A stretch of 64,000 bases of DNA from Aculops lycopersici (GCA_015350385.1 WNKI01000002.1:7618004-7682003), one strand, 5' to 3'; positions 9,856 to 21,700 are shown, counted from the stretch's first letter. Notes: generated from the letters alone by a model not told the origin. Program-made: numbers and translations.

Positions 9856-11217
9856 TTAATAGCAATCAGTCATATGGTAATCATCATCAGGTGAACAAGC
9901 TCGATCTATTATGATGCGTCCGCCTCGACCGACTCTACGCCTAGCAAGTCCTATGCACCTGCTACCTATCGGACCAGCCGTAAGGTATGTGAGACAGTAT
10001 TTGTATTTGTCTTGTGCTTGGCCACCTTCCTCCTCGGAGTACCAGGGCCAATTTCCAACCTCGGCTCTTGGGGCTAGGTAGTAGCAACCACCTTTTCTCT
10101 TGAATGTGAATGGGCCCTCGTCCTCGTCGTCCTCCTCATCTGAAGCGACGCGATTCTTAAAGCTATCATCATCGGAGTCGCCAAACTCAAATTGATCCAC
10201 AGCCGATCTATTTTGTGCGATACTATTGTTTTGATTGTTTGGTTGGCGTTTACGATATTCACGTCTCTTTTTGACATGACCATCGGCCGATCTAGACACT
10301 TTACCATCTTGATCGCGGTAGGGAAATTGATTATTTTGAGCTCGCGCCCTCTGTGATGCCGTGACTTCAGCTAATATTTGACCAGAATAATCACCTAACT
10401 CGTATCTCTTCTTAAAAATATCTACAGTTATACTTAGCTGGTCGCGCTTCATTCTTTCTCTCCTCTTGACTAAGTCAAGCAGGTTGACAGCACGATTGAG
10501 ATCTCTTTTGAGTTTGAGCATTTTTTCATAGGACGCCTCATCATTCTTTCTATTTTTCCGGGTTTGCATCTTTTCAGTTCGTTTCCTAAATGCTATATAA
10601 GGGCTGTTGGAAGAAACTCCTTCGCGTTTCTCCTGCTTAACGGTGGGTCTTAGGGGTATTTGAACACGTAGCCTCTTGGCAACCCAGTAATCATAGATCT
10701 CGGTCACCAAGTTCTCTTCTTCGGTATCTTTAGCAATCAATTTGGCTTCATCTAACTCGAGCACTTTCGTTCTGCCCTGTTGCTGGGACTCGAGTTTGTC
10801 CATTATTCTTTCGAATTGTATAGGGTTGAGATCTTTTGCGTTCTTTAAAAACCATTCCTCATCTTCGGAATCCATGTCATAATCTGGGAAATCTTGTTCG
10901 ATTGCAAATAGTTGCATATGTATAAGTTGTCGTGGTACACAATAATCTGATGTATATAACTCTCCATAATCAGTGCTTGGGGCCATCTGAACTTCAGGGG
11001 TTGGGATAACAAGCTCTCCAGTGTGCCCATAAGCCTGTTGAGCTGATATAGCCCTTTGTAGATGATGCTCGCCTTCTTCCTCTTTCTCCATTCCTGATGG
11101 CAAAACTGGGACCCCTCGACTTTGACATTCTGCTAAATCTGGTAGATCGCCCTTGTAAATAGGCATGGGCTTGGAGGGGTCCAGTTGCCTAGATCGAAAT
11201 GACAATTTGCTTGCCAT
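9856..11217 (-). CDS. EPC1: Enhancer of Polycomb homologue (NuA4/TIP60 subunit)
   Basis: A 453-residue EPC protein, the scaffold that binds the catalytic module (Tip60/Esa1, ING, Eaf6) of the NuA4 histone acetyltransferase in the nucleus. The N-terminal EPcA region is clear: SKLSFRSRQLDPSKPMP, PSGMEKEEEGEHHLQRAIS (about 40-58), then the SEDEEWFL and LNPIQFERIMDKLE segments (about 116-143). A basic/coiled-coil part follows (KRTEKMQTRKNRK..., about 210-255), then LARRRVGRGGRIIIDRA near the C-terminus (about 425-441), which in animal EPC proteins lies in the middle. Vertebrate proteins run past 800 residues, so the Gln-rich C-terminal half is missing here; the stop is clean. It is one exon and divergent from MRPL38. 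Confidence 0.92.
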   Translation of the reverse strand: MASKLSFRSRQLDPSKPMPIYKGDLPDLAECQSRGVPVLPSGMEKEEEGEHHLQRAISAQQAYGHTGELVIPTPEVQMAPSTDYGELYTSDYCVPRQLIHMQLFAIEQDFPDYDMDSEDEEWFLKNAKDLNPIQFERIMDKLESQQQGRTKVLELDEAKLIAKDTEEENLVTEIYDYWVAKRLRVQIPLRPTVKQEKREGVSSNSPYIAFRKRTEKMQTRKNRKNDEASYEKMLKLKRDLNRAVNLLDLVKRRERMKRDQLSITVDIFKKRYELGDYSGQILAEVTASQRARAQNNQFPYRDQDGKVSRSADGHVKKRREYRKRQPNNQNNSIAQNRSAVDQFEFGDSDDDSFKNRVASDEEDDEDEGPFTFKRKGGCYYLAPRAEVGNWPWYSEEEGGQAQDKYKYCLTYLTAGPIGSRCIGLARRRVGRGGRIIIDRACSPDDDYHMTDCY

Positions 11218-11881
11218 TTTCGGTTGGTCTTGGTGTTGTTATTGTTTCTGTCCAAATTATGAAAGCTCGATTTTTTGGGGCGAAAATCCAATGTTTTTTC
11301 AGAAGCACGCATGGTATTTGGCAGCGGGCACAAAGCGGTCGCGCGCGGGATTTGCGGGACCTGGAGGGAAGAAACTCGCACAATGCTGAGCTAATGCATT
11401 TGCGAGCGGGGGAAAGAGAGACTATTGGGACTTGCGCTGCGAATAGGGAAAAACCATGTTATGACTCGAACTCGACAAACAGAAAAGCACTCCAAAATGC
11501 CTCAGTGCAAAGCCGATACCCTGCAATGAAGCATTTTGCGGTGCATTATCCGGCTTGTTTCGGGAACAGGGATGTAAGGCTTTCACTGTGTCTTTACATA
11601 TTTCGGTACTCCGTATTGGATCACTATATACAAATGCGACCGATAATAGAACGCCTCTCTCGTCGTCTTGCTCTAATTCTAGGAGAGTAAGGCCGCTAAT
11701 TTAGTGCTATCATAGCTCATTTGCCGTCGAACCTCATGTGTACTCGTGCTAAATTTTGCAAACTTTGCGAAGACAACACAAGAAAACATGGTTTTGTTTT
11801 GATCATTCGACTCAATCATTCTATTTGAATGTCTTATAAGATTGCCTACCTGGCAATTCAACTTATATATTCATCGTAAAA
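11218..11881. other. Divergent promoter region, EPC and MRPL38
   Basis: This 664-bp gap is bounded by divergent start codons of two housekeeping genes. Open frames across it have no family resemblance and overlap on both strands. It is probably a bidirectional promoter with leaders. Confidence 0.4.
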
Positions 11882-13687
11882 ATGTTGCCCCAAGCTTTGC
11901 GAAGTCCTTGTCGTCTTGCCCTTGTACGAGCCGCAGATAATAGTATCATCCGGACAAGTACCATATTAAGATCACGTTCATTTATCTTGACTGAATCTCA
12001 GAGAGAAACAAGCACGTTTCTATCGAGGCATGTATGGCCTGAGCCAATTACTCAGCAAACACTCCAAGAATTTCTGGATGAAATCAACTATTTCGAAGAT
12101 CCAAAATGCTTCATGAACATAGGATTGGACAAGAGTAAACTACCACAGCCTCCTACTACAGAAAATGCTGAAGAGATCAAACTCGAAAAACAACCACACA
12201 ATGTGGATGAGGTACTGGGCTTACTAGGCAAAGAAGTTACAGCACCCGATCTGAATATCGACGACGCAATCATTGAGGGTGATGCTTTGGCGAGGCTTGC
12301 TCTAACCTCTGGAATCTATCGAGATTTATTTAATAGTTACACACCTAATAGAGATCACATTAGTTTCACCGAGGAACAGGCCCATAGACTCGATAAACTA
12401 ACTCCTAAATACTGGTTTACCGAGATGCCTTTTGGTCGTGTCAAACGGAATCGGCCAAAACAGACACCACTGACATATTTTGATCCTGTGGTTGAGATCT
12501 CAGCACGGTTCATCCATCGGCCTAGTGATACTCAAACAAGTGATGAACTCTTTGCTCACAACTCTTATTATGGTAACATAATACCTGCCAATGAAGCTCA
12601 AATGAAACCATCTATCATGTTGAACGGCAAGATACTATCCGGTTTGAGCATGGATGATTCACTAACCGAATCTAGTTTTGATAACTGGACCCCGGGACAA
12701 ATATCAACTGTAAATTTTGGTAATCCTGAGAATAAGTTGTATTCGTTAGCTTTGATCAATCTGGACCATTTGCATAAGAACGCTTCAAACTTACATTGGA
12801 TGGTTGCAAATATCAAACCAAGTTCTAAGTCACAAAACTCGCCAGTTCAAAGTTATGAAGAAGTATGCGAATACCTACCAGTTCATGGTATTCAAGGATT
12901 CGGCTATTCTCGCTATGTTTTTCTAGTATTTCAACATGATACAGAGATTAAGCCATCGAAGATCAGCGACTTTTCCTTGGAATCGAGGAAATTTAGTGCA
13001 TCAGATTTTATCAATGAGCATAAGAGTTCTGGTTTAGTGCCTGTTGGTCTAAGTTGGTTCCAATCAACATGGGACATATCGTCGAATGCCATCTTTCACG
13101 ACTACCTCAAACAAAAGGCTCCTGTTTACGAGTATATACAAATGGAGGATGAAAAGAAAGAGGAGAAAATGTACCCGGGTGTTGTAGCATTCAATTCTTA
13201 CATTGATCGATTTCGCTCCAAGAAATCAATCAATGAACAAGTTTTGCTCGAGAGATTGAAGAATGTGGATCCTTTCAATTATAAAGACCAGTATATTCCA
13301 CCAAGGGTTCCTCCAACTGTTTTCACGGAAGAGGTCGACAATTCGCCCTCTTGGATGCGCAACGTTCTATTTAAGCGAGATATGAAACTCGGATACTGGC
13401 GAGGCCTCCGTCCAGCTTCCGCAATCCTACCTCTAAACAACAATGCAGATTTAGATCATCCGGTTAGGCCAATTGGTTCATCGTACAAGAGCCCACCAGG
13501 CGCGCCCAACCAGCACGAATGGGTCAAGAGGAAGATTAGGCGAAAGAAGCCAGAGCCTGAGAACGAGATGACAAATGTTCATATTCTGGACGATCATGAG
13601 ATTCATTTGGATGAAGTGAAAAAGATAATGAGTGATTTTGAGTCAACCGCAAAGACTAAGAAGTCACAAAAGCAGCAGAAACAGTGA
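11882..13687 (+). CDS. MRPL38: Mitochondrial ribosomal protein L38 (mL38)
   Basis: A 601-residue mitochondrial large-subunit ribosomal protein with a PEBP fold. The N-terminus is Arg/Ser/Leu-rich without acidic residues over about 35 positions, as in a mitochondrial targeting sequence. The PEBP-like core (about 270-410) shows LYSLALINLDHLHKNA, LHWMVANI, EYLPVHGIQGFGYSRYVFL and a DFINEH...GLVPVGLSWFQSTWD end, which correspond to the D-x-x-HW and G-x-H-R-Y segments of mL38. The C-terminus is rich in Lys/Glu. Human MRPL38 is about 380 residues, so this protein has a long insertion before the core and a C-terminal extension of about 170 residues. It is one exon. A good AATAAA follows 100 nt after the stop, before the MITE. 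Confidence 0.85.
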   Translation: MLPQALRSPCRLALVRAADNSIIRTSTILRSRSFILTESQRETSTFLSRHVWPEPITQQTLQEFLDEINYFEDPKCFMNIGLDKSKLPQPPTTENAEEIKLEKQPHNVDEVLGLLGKEVTAPDLNIDDAIIEGDALARLALTSGIYRDLFNSYTPNRDHISFTEEQAHRLDKLTPKYWFTEMPFGRVKRNRPKQTPLTYFDPVVEISARFIHRPSDTQTSDELFAHNSYYGNIIPANEAQMKPSIMLNGKILSGLSMDDSLTESSFDNWTPGQISTVNFGNPENKLYSLALINLDHLHKNASNLHWMVANIKPSSKSQNSPVQSYEEVCEYLPVHGIQGFGYSRYVFLVFQHDTEIKPSKISDFSLESRKFSASDFINEHKSSGLVPVGLSWFQSTWDISSNAIFHDYLKQKAPVYEYIQMEDEKKEEKMYPGVVAFNSYIDRFRSKKSINEQVLLERLKNVDPFNYKDQYIPPRVPPTVFTEEVDNSPSWMRNVLFKRDMKLGYWRGLRPASAILPLNNNADLDHPVRPIGSSYKSPPGAPNQHEWVKRKIRRKKPEPENEMTNVHILDDHEIHLDEVKKIMSDFESTAKTKKSQKQQKQ

Positions 13688-13786
13688 CCTAGTCCTAAGG
13701 ATGCCATCTTCAAGTGTTACCACTGTCGTCATGTAATATTATGATTTCATGTTTTCATTTGATATTGACATTTACTTTATTAATAC

Positions 13787-13792
13787 AATAAA
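13787..13792 (+). promoter_or_regulatory. Polyadenylation signal of MRPL38
   Basis: AATAAA follows 100 nt after the MRPL38 stop codon, in AT-rich DNA. The MITE begins about 100 bp further on, so the insertion lies just outside the transcript. Confidence 0.6.
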
Positions 13793-13892
13793 AGTTTGAA
13801 TTAATGTATGTAAACTAGAGACTAATGTTTAGGAGAGATACAAGTCAATTTTTTAAACTCGCCCGCCTGAACAGGTGACTTTTTAGTGCGCA

Positions 13893-14415
13893 TAGTGTTG
13901 TGGGTCAGGCATGCCTTAAGGCAATCGTCGGCACAGCGTCGGCACAGCGTCGGCACAGAAAATTCCTGACAGGCGCCTTAAGGCTCTCACCCCGAAAAAT
14001 CGATGAAAAAAATGTGCCTTAAGGCTGCCTTTTGCGCCTTTTTGTGCCTTTTTGTGCCTGATGCCTGATTCGGCCTTAAGGCATAGATGCCTTAAGGCAC
14101 ATATCGCAACTTTTTCGCTCGGTGATACCGTGAATTAGCTAGGGAGTTAGGCGCACATAGCTCCGGTACCTTTGTGCGGCCCATAGCGTCAAAAAATCTT
14201 CTCAAATTTCGTGTTCTACAGGTGTTTATGTGCCGTTTAGTCCCCAATTTCTCGCTATTTTGCCTTAAGGCGCACGACAGACCCTGCCTTTCAGGCGCCT
14301 TAAAGGCCCGTGTTGCCTTAAGGCACTTTTTTGCCTTAAGGCATTTTTTTCTCTGTGCCGCTCATTTCATTTTCTGTGCAAAAGTGCCTTAAGGCATGCC
14401 TGACCCACAACACTA
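13893..14415. mobile_element. hAT-like MITE, 523 bp, with palindromic GCCTTAAGGC motifs
   Basis: The element has perfect 31-bp terminal inverted repeats at 13893-13923 and 14385-14415, each starting TAGTGTTGTGGGT from the outside. It is flanked by an exact 8-bp direct repeat AGTGCGCA at 13885-13892 and 14416-14423, the target duplication. An 8-bp duplication with a TAGTGTTG-type end is the signature of the hAT superfamily (Ac/hobo/Tam3). No transposase frame exists, so it is non-autonomous. The interior holds nine perfect copies of the 10-bp palindrome GCCTTAAGGC in addition to near-copies, and three tandem copies of an 11-bp unit (CGTCGGCACAG) at 13926-13958. The intact duplication and repeats suggest a recent insertion. 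Confidence 0.93.
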
Positions 14416-14423
14416 AGTGCGCA

Positions 14424-15706
14424 AGCTCACCAGCGAATTGCGCAAAAAGTTCGCTGCATTTACTTTCGCTGTCTCTTCGTTCCTGGCTTCAGCAACGACG
14501 GCAACAGCGAACAAATGCGACTCTAGGTAGGTTTTGTTTGCTATTTGCTAGCTGGCGAAATGTTCGCTCGCTGCGCTTGTTCACATTCACATTGCTGCCA
14601 ACGAATGGACTAGTAACCAACGAACGAGAGTGAGTCATTCGCCGCAAAACGGGCGAGACAAACCGGCGGCCGTAGAGCAAGCGAGTGAGAGGGTGAACTT
14701 CGCCGACCACCTCGTGTTAGTGTGTATCTAGCGCGGAGGCCACCATTGGTGTTGAACCAGCAGCGCATTGTGTGTGAACTCATACCAGTTAGTCTATCTA
14801 CTTCCAGCGGTCCACTTGCACACAAACGCGCATTGTATCGCGTACACAGTGGCTGAGGCCCTATGTGCCTAACCCAGAAGAGAAGAACACCAGCTACCGG
14901 TGGTGTTGGTTATGTGTATGGGTTCGCCAGGGAGGTTGCAGCGAGAGCGAAAGCGAGAACGTGCACAAGTTGCGCGAGTGATTGCAAGGGACGCTGACGA
15001 ATAAAATAAAACGACGACAGAGAAAGAGAGAGGGAAAGGAGGAGAGTGAGAGCGAGAGCGAAAGAGCTGAAAGCAGAGTGTAGTACAGGGATAACAACAA
15101 ACAGAGGCGAGGAGGAGGGAGCAGCGAACTTTTGATGGGCGCCTGGTATAGTCGGAAGTAGGGGAACCGTACGCATTGCGCTGAGCGGCTCAAACGCGCG
15201 AGCGAACTGTGAATTGAAACGAATGTTTCTAGTGGCGCTCTAGGGTCTCGAAACTCTAAACATTTGAGGAGCGACTTTCCTATGGAAGAAAAAGTTTTCA
15301 TTCACTCGCACAACATCCATGCACACCCACAGATACACATGAACATACACATGAACTATAGAAACTAGTGCAGAATTTTTACTAGGCGGCCACTAGGTGC
15401 CAGGTATTTAAGTGGCACTGAAACTAGTCAAGTTAAAATCACAAATCAGAATGAAACTAGAGAAATTATAATCAAGAAGAAAGAATAACTTTCACTCGTC
15501 ACGTTGAGATAAAATGTCATGATGTAACAATTGCAAGATTTTTACATTAAATACAAGAAAATATCAAGTTTTGCACCAAGAAGTTCGAGTCCAGGACAAG
15601 AAGACAACTCGCCTCTTGAGGCCTAACGCAAAGCGTTTGTCACCGCCACTGCCATCGTCTCGCGGGCAAATAATTACTACTTGGTTCGAGGATAACAAAC
15701 TATAAA
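14424..15706. other. Leader/upstream region of the PH-domain gene
   Basis: This 1.28-kb region has no supportable gene. It holds a long GA-rich tract (about 14930-15120, GAGAGCGAAAG-type repeats) that gives spurious open frames on both strands, and a possible TATA-like TATTTAAG near 15402-15409. It likely contains the promoter and 5' UTR of the gene starting at 15707. Confidence 0.4.
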
Positions 15707-18700
15707 ATGAGCCCTAAACAGACGAAGTCACCAGAGAAGTCTAAGGGTGAGGGGGATTCAGGTGAAGTGGTTGCAGGTACGAATGGCGATAAACAAACAA
15801 GTGGCAATACTAGTAGTAGTGGTAGTAGTAGGGACAAGAAGGCAACGAAAGGGGCTAAAACAAAGTCAAAATTCTTCGGCAATGAGGATAAGAAGGGCAA
15901 GAACAAGAAGCCAACTTCCGAGTCGTTGCAATCAACAGAAACAGGTGAGCAAACGACTAGCGCCAAGCCGCGAGCTTTAGTCGACGAGCTCAAGTTATTC
16001 CAAAACAACAACTTGCTCAATCAGGAAGATCCTATCCACAATTTACACAAGCAATTGAATGAGCTCATAAATAATGAAAGTGATGATGGCAACCATCGAA
16101 AGCAACAGCAGCATCAAAGTGATAGGGTGGCAACCAAGAAGAAGAAGCAGCAACAACAACAACAACCTGCGACAGATGAAAAGATGAACTCCACTCCGAG
16201 ACAGTCAGCAACTGCCATTAATTTGACTCAATCGAATGGAGATTCAAGTAAACTGGCAAACTCGATGGATGCTGCTGCCACTACCAAGTCGGATCCTAAT
16301 CAACTCACATCTTCTTCGTTATCGTCCACTTCCAAGTCTCCGCCTCTCGTCGCTTCAAAGTCGCATACAAAAAACGACAACATTTGCGCAGAGCAACAGC
16401 AACAAACCCGGCGAACGATATCACCAATGTCGGCAAATTACGTTAACAACGCTAATGGTGATACCAAGACAGCAATCACAAGCATGATGAAAAGCACGGC
16501 CAATAGCGATGACAACAGTGAGAATGTGTCCACTATTAAAAAGGGGGTTCTCTGGCAACATCAGCAAGGGCTATTTAATAGATGGAAGAAGCGATACTTT
16601 ATATTGACCACAGACTATTTAGTCTGTTTCAAGAGATCTACGCCAAAAGTAGGCCGCTCAGAAATGGGAAAGTTTCTTTACAAGGTGAGTTGCTGTCAAG
16701 ACACTACAGTTATCATTTACCTTTTCCCTCCCCTATTTCTTCTTCGCAGCTTTTTTCAGCTTTTTTCCCCAGGTACATGATAAAGTCACTCAACTTTTCT
16801 CGCTCGCCCTCTCTTTTTCGCTCAATATAGCGACGGGTCATGAGCATAGTTTTGTCTTTATTGTCGCAACCTGTGAGTTTAAGGCCCGTTAGCCGTTACC
16901 TTTTCTCTTTTTAGAGGGATTTATATTGAGATGACACGAACGAGAAAAGAGGCGACGGCGGTGGCGATGTGATGCTCATTGCATGTCACGAAACAATTCA
17001 GCTAACAAAATAACACAAGCCGAGTCTATCTCTTTCTGCACCGCACTATACAGAACGCAAAACAAACGTTTCACATGAGCGCCACAAAACCTCATTGGCG
17101 GGTGACTTATGGACTCACTAACTCACTTGCCCGCTATCAAGCTCGAACGTGATGAATTAGTTGTCGTGCTTCGACCAATTAATCTCTGTCCGATCCAAGA
17201 TAGAGTCGAGCGTTTGTTTTGTGCTTGAGAACGCGTTGTTTAACCAAGAATTCGTATTGGTTACCCTATTCGTTATTTAAGTTGTCGTCTCAAGTTCGTC
17301 TTCATATATCATCCGACCAGCGACGCGCACAACAAGACGGTTCGCTTCTATTAGCTTTGCTGTCTTAGTTATATGTTGCACATATGAGGCCAGTAAACCA
17401 AATTTATGCACAGTGCTGTCCCTCTCTGTTTCTCATGATAAACAAGCGGGGACTGGCAAGAGTCTTACTGCCCACTTCGCAACAGTTACTAACGGCGGTG
17501 GCGGCATTGACTAACGTTCTTGACGCTGATGATGCGGCGATGTGGCCGCCAGTGATGCAACTTCCCCAAATGAAGCCCATCTTGTCGCTTTTTGTTGTAG
17601 TGTTTTGTTGTTGTTGTTTCTGCTGCCTTTACAATGCTAAAACCAGCAGCACTTTTACTCCCGCAATTCATGCTAAATACTTTGCATTTGCACGAATACT
17701 CTACCCAAACATCGCCATCGGCGAGAGATTCGAGAGCTGTTCTTTTTGAGTGGGACGATCGAGCTCGCCGGCCTAACATAAACCGGCTTCAGGATTGACA
17801 CTACGGCCGCTCGCTGTCGTTTACAGCAGTCGGCAGTGTGCTAAACTTCCCGACCAGTGGCTGTGGTGTTTCTTGCATCAACTGTTGGCGATGACCACAA
17901 GCAAACCATCGAGCTTTTATTTCAGCCAACTGAAAGCTCGCCACCTCCACCATCAACGAGTCGCTTTCATTCGTCCCGAATCAGCGAGGCGAACTGACAA
18001 GCGGCAGCAAATGTGCTAGCTAGGGGGATGGTAAAAATATATATCACACACTTGGCGAGTTTGGGACTGAAACTTTAGTTTGATTCAGATGTCTAGAGTT
18101 TGAGTTAGTTGCTGGCCGCCAGCTTGAAAATTTGAAAGAGGAAAGGGAATGACTCGCCGATGGAAAGAACTAGAGGAAGAAGCAGCAGCTACATTCGTTA
18201 ACTTGCTTGCTTGCTAGCAAGTTGCAACTAGCGATGGTGATGCAATGACCGATTGAGGAAAGAGCTGTCTCGAATCGAGCAGTCATCGCTGGCGGCCAAC
18301 GCCGATGTTCGGGCAACAGCTGTGCGCGCTTGCCACTATCGGAGGCCACTCGACAAACTTGCAGAAAGACGCCAACTTAACTGGAGTTGCCATTTTGCTC
18401 AAGTTTCCTCTTCTCTCCTGTCCCTCTGGTCGGCTTACTCACTAGAATTTGCAAGTTTCCCCTCGCGCAGTAACATTCAAGCTCCAAATTTAAATTCTCT
18501 CGCGGCTATTTAGTGGCGGCAACCTTAGTGGTCGACGACTGCTACTACTGAAGCTCGCTTAGAGAACTCCACCCACACCATAGACATTAGCACTCTGATC
18601 GCAAGCAACTAACAACTATCACGTTCGAGATGGATTGGGTTTGTTGACGTTACCGCTGGCCAGGAATCCTAGGATTCAAGTTGAAGAGGGAGAAGTGAAA

Positions 18701-21700
18701 TCAGAGGAAAAAGGAGCCAGTAAGGGTGGCAGTGGTGGTGGTGGTGGTGGTTGTAGTGAGTGGACTTTGGACAAACGAATTGACAGAATGTGCTAACTCG
18801 GCGTTGGCTTTAGTAGTGGTGTTAGTATCTTCTTCTTCATCCTTTCCCTTTCCTTTCGTCTCAACCCATCGCTTAGCTTGAAACTGACTAACCAGCCAAC
18901 CGAATGGAGAGGAATCGTGGGCTGGCCACTCATTACGCTTGGTGGAGCAGCAAAACGTTCATTTCCTTCCGGTCGCAAGGGCCGCGGCCATATATTGATC
19001 ATCGAATCGCGGGCGCCACTCTCTGAGTCTGTTTATGGTGTTGCTCTCATAAGATGGAATTATTTGGTAGAACGCCTTGATACGCTCTCGCTATGTTTGC
19101 CTTGCGGCTGTGGCAGTTTAGCAGCGAGCAGCTGCAACGCTTAACTTGATTTCCGCTCTCCATTATTGCGTCTCTATCGCTTCTTCGTTCTTCATTCATT
19201 AGGCCAACGATGCAATGCCGAGCGGCCGAGAGTGGGACTCTGCCTTTTTTATTTCATTGTCTTTAGGGCCTGCCTGGTGGATGCAATATTGTTGAACAGA
19301 CAAAAACTGGGCTCTTGGCGAAACTTTGATTGCCTTTAGGGTGGCGCTCTGGCTCTCCCCCTTTCTCGCTCTTCGCCTGTTTCAAGTAGTTCGAACACTT
19401 GGCACGTGCCAGAGTGTAATATAATCCCGTCGAGCATCTCAATGTTCCAAGAGATACTAATCTCGAAGGGAGCTAAACAAGAGCAACGGGTGAATTTCAA
19501 GTTGAGTGAAGTCTGCTGCGAGTAAGATACTAGTATCTAGTTTCAATTCCTAAGGAGCCCATCGTGGGCTCGCTGGCTATTGTGTGTCTTTGTCAGCAGT
19601 ATATTTTATTTTCACATCACAAACTTTGTAGGCTGGAGGCTGTGGGCCAAGAGTAAATCTGGACTAGATTGTTCACCGTGACAAGGGTGCATTACTAAAC
19701 CAAACTAAACCAGGCGGCACAACACCAGACATTGAGATGCTCAAGCTAAGATTTCAACCTCATGTGGTTTTAATGGCATGGGTCATGGCTGCAACAGCGG
19801 CTATTGTCTCCTCGCCAACGGGGACAATTTGATCTGGTGGTAATAGGAAGCCATGTACACCAGTATCAGGTAATTCCATGGTGTAGGAGTATTCGATGCC
19901 AGCTATACCATGAGCATAATCATCACTTCCGCCGGCAGCTGGATACATCAGTATGGCTGATGTTCCAAATTCATACTTTGTACCCCGAATAGATGCTAAG
20001 GCTTTGATGCCAGCCATGGCAACTCTCTTCAAATTTTCGTAGTTCTTTGGATACACTTTTGCGTATCCATATGGGCACAGGATGACCTGCGAAAAGGCGT
20101 GCAGCGAGAGGTACATTTTAATGCGATTTGCGTTCCCATCCATAAGTCTTGCCATATTCTGTGACTCCACCTCACTCAAAGGCTTTGTTCCGGCGTAAAT
20201 TTCAGAACACGCTTTGCTACTTGTGCCTGACTCATTCCAATGTATTGGGTAGTTTCTGTTTGGATCAGCGCCCCTGCAACGTCCTGAGCCCGAGCGAGTC
20301 TTTCGCCACATTCTATCGGCCTCGCGAGTGTACTCATAACCATCGGGATTGACACATGGCACGATCCAAAAGTCATACTCATCGAGAACTGAATGAAGTG
20401 ACTGGCGTAGGTGTGACTGTGAGTGCGATTGCGAGTGGGAATGGGAATGTTGACGACTTGTTCTATGATGTCTCCTTCTGGTTATGCGTCTACTTGATCT
20501 AGTTGAAAATCCATCATTTGCTAAGCTTTCAATTAAGTACATGGCGGTACTTAGTGAGGCCCATTCGCGAGCATGATGCAGAGCATCGATCAGTATCACA
20601 GGTTTTCTTGCGCTTGGATCCTTGCTAATCTTAACTAAATGAATATTTCGTCCCTCAAAACTCTTGCCCAATGTCTCTATGGTCATCCTCTTCGAACTCT
20701 TTGCTATGTACGACAATCGAGCCTCAATCGATTTGTAGGATTGAAATTGACCATAGAATCGTTCATCAGATGATCTTGTTCCATTGCCTTCCGAAAGCGT
20801 GAATCTTTGAGAACTCTCGGTAATTGTTCGCTGAATGGCGACGCCTAAATCTGACATAAATTCATGATGGGGCACCTTCCATTCGGAAAGTTTTGATTGA
20901 ACCCTAGCTTTCTCACTTGGTGAGACCATAATCTCCACGGTCCCGTTGATGTTATGAGGTTCAATCCAAAATCTGACATGCTCCTCATTCTAGATGTGAA
21001 GTAGCGAGAATCAATTAGTTTATTTATTTGCCCAACCGGAAGTTGATCAGTTTATTGCTTTTTATTTAATACTCACATCTTCATGCATCAGATTTTTTAG
21101 CTTATCAACTTGCTCCTGTGTCTGTGGACGACACTTGAAGACCTTGTACCCGTCATAAGACTTTTGTTTGCAGACAATCTCTTGGCAAATCGCTGTCACC
21201 AAGAGGATTGCGGCTACCGCCTGCACAGTTATCGATCTTCTAACATTCATCTTGATCACTCTTGTTCGAATGTTGCTTAAACACATCGCTCACTCGACTA
21301 TTTATACGAACATCAACGATAGTTTGAAGGGTAATGGTTAGTTTAGCACCAAGCAAAAATTCATGAAGGATAATGATGATGCTAAAAAATGGTTACCTCT
21401 CCATGGCAATGAGGCATATGATTCAAGCTCGATAATCGTTTTGTTTGATTTTGGTCGCAGTTAAAGCCAGTGCTCAAATAGAATCGACCATGAATAGCAA
21501 TAACTTCCCGCTCCACGAATAATTAACAAATTTTCACCTGGCTATAAAGTTTCCGTTTGTTTTCAGGCTAATGAGCAATCAAAGTTCAATGTCGAACTAT
21601 CCACTCGTCAAACTTTTGCTTTGTCATGCTATCAGATATCGCAAATCTAGACAACTTTTTTAGTTTGTCTTATTGTTTCTGCGTTCAACATACTTAAACT

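Noticed and set aside
11199..11690. 163-codon plus-strand frame overlapping the EPC start
   Set aside because: It is antisense to the EPC N-terminus at one end and has no recognisable motif; likely promoter DNA.
14174..14633. Open frames within and next to the MITE
   Set aside because: They follow the palindromic repeat and end outside the element; no transposase motif such as hAT dimerisation or DDE signatures.
14894..15301. Minus-strand Ser/Leu-rich frame
   Set aside because: Produced by the GA-rich leader tract read as CT codons.
15583..15598. AGTTCGAGTCC-type sequence considered as a tRNA B-box
   Set aside because: No acceptor or anticodon stems can be folded around it.
17384..18019. 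Several frames in the large intron
   Set aside because: No homology pattern; lie in an intron supported by the exact PH-domain join.
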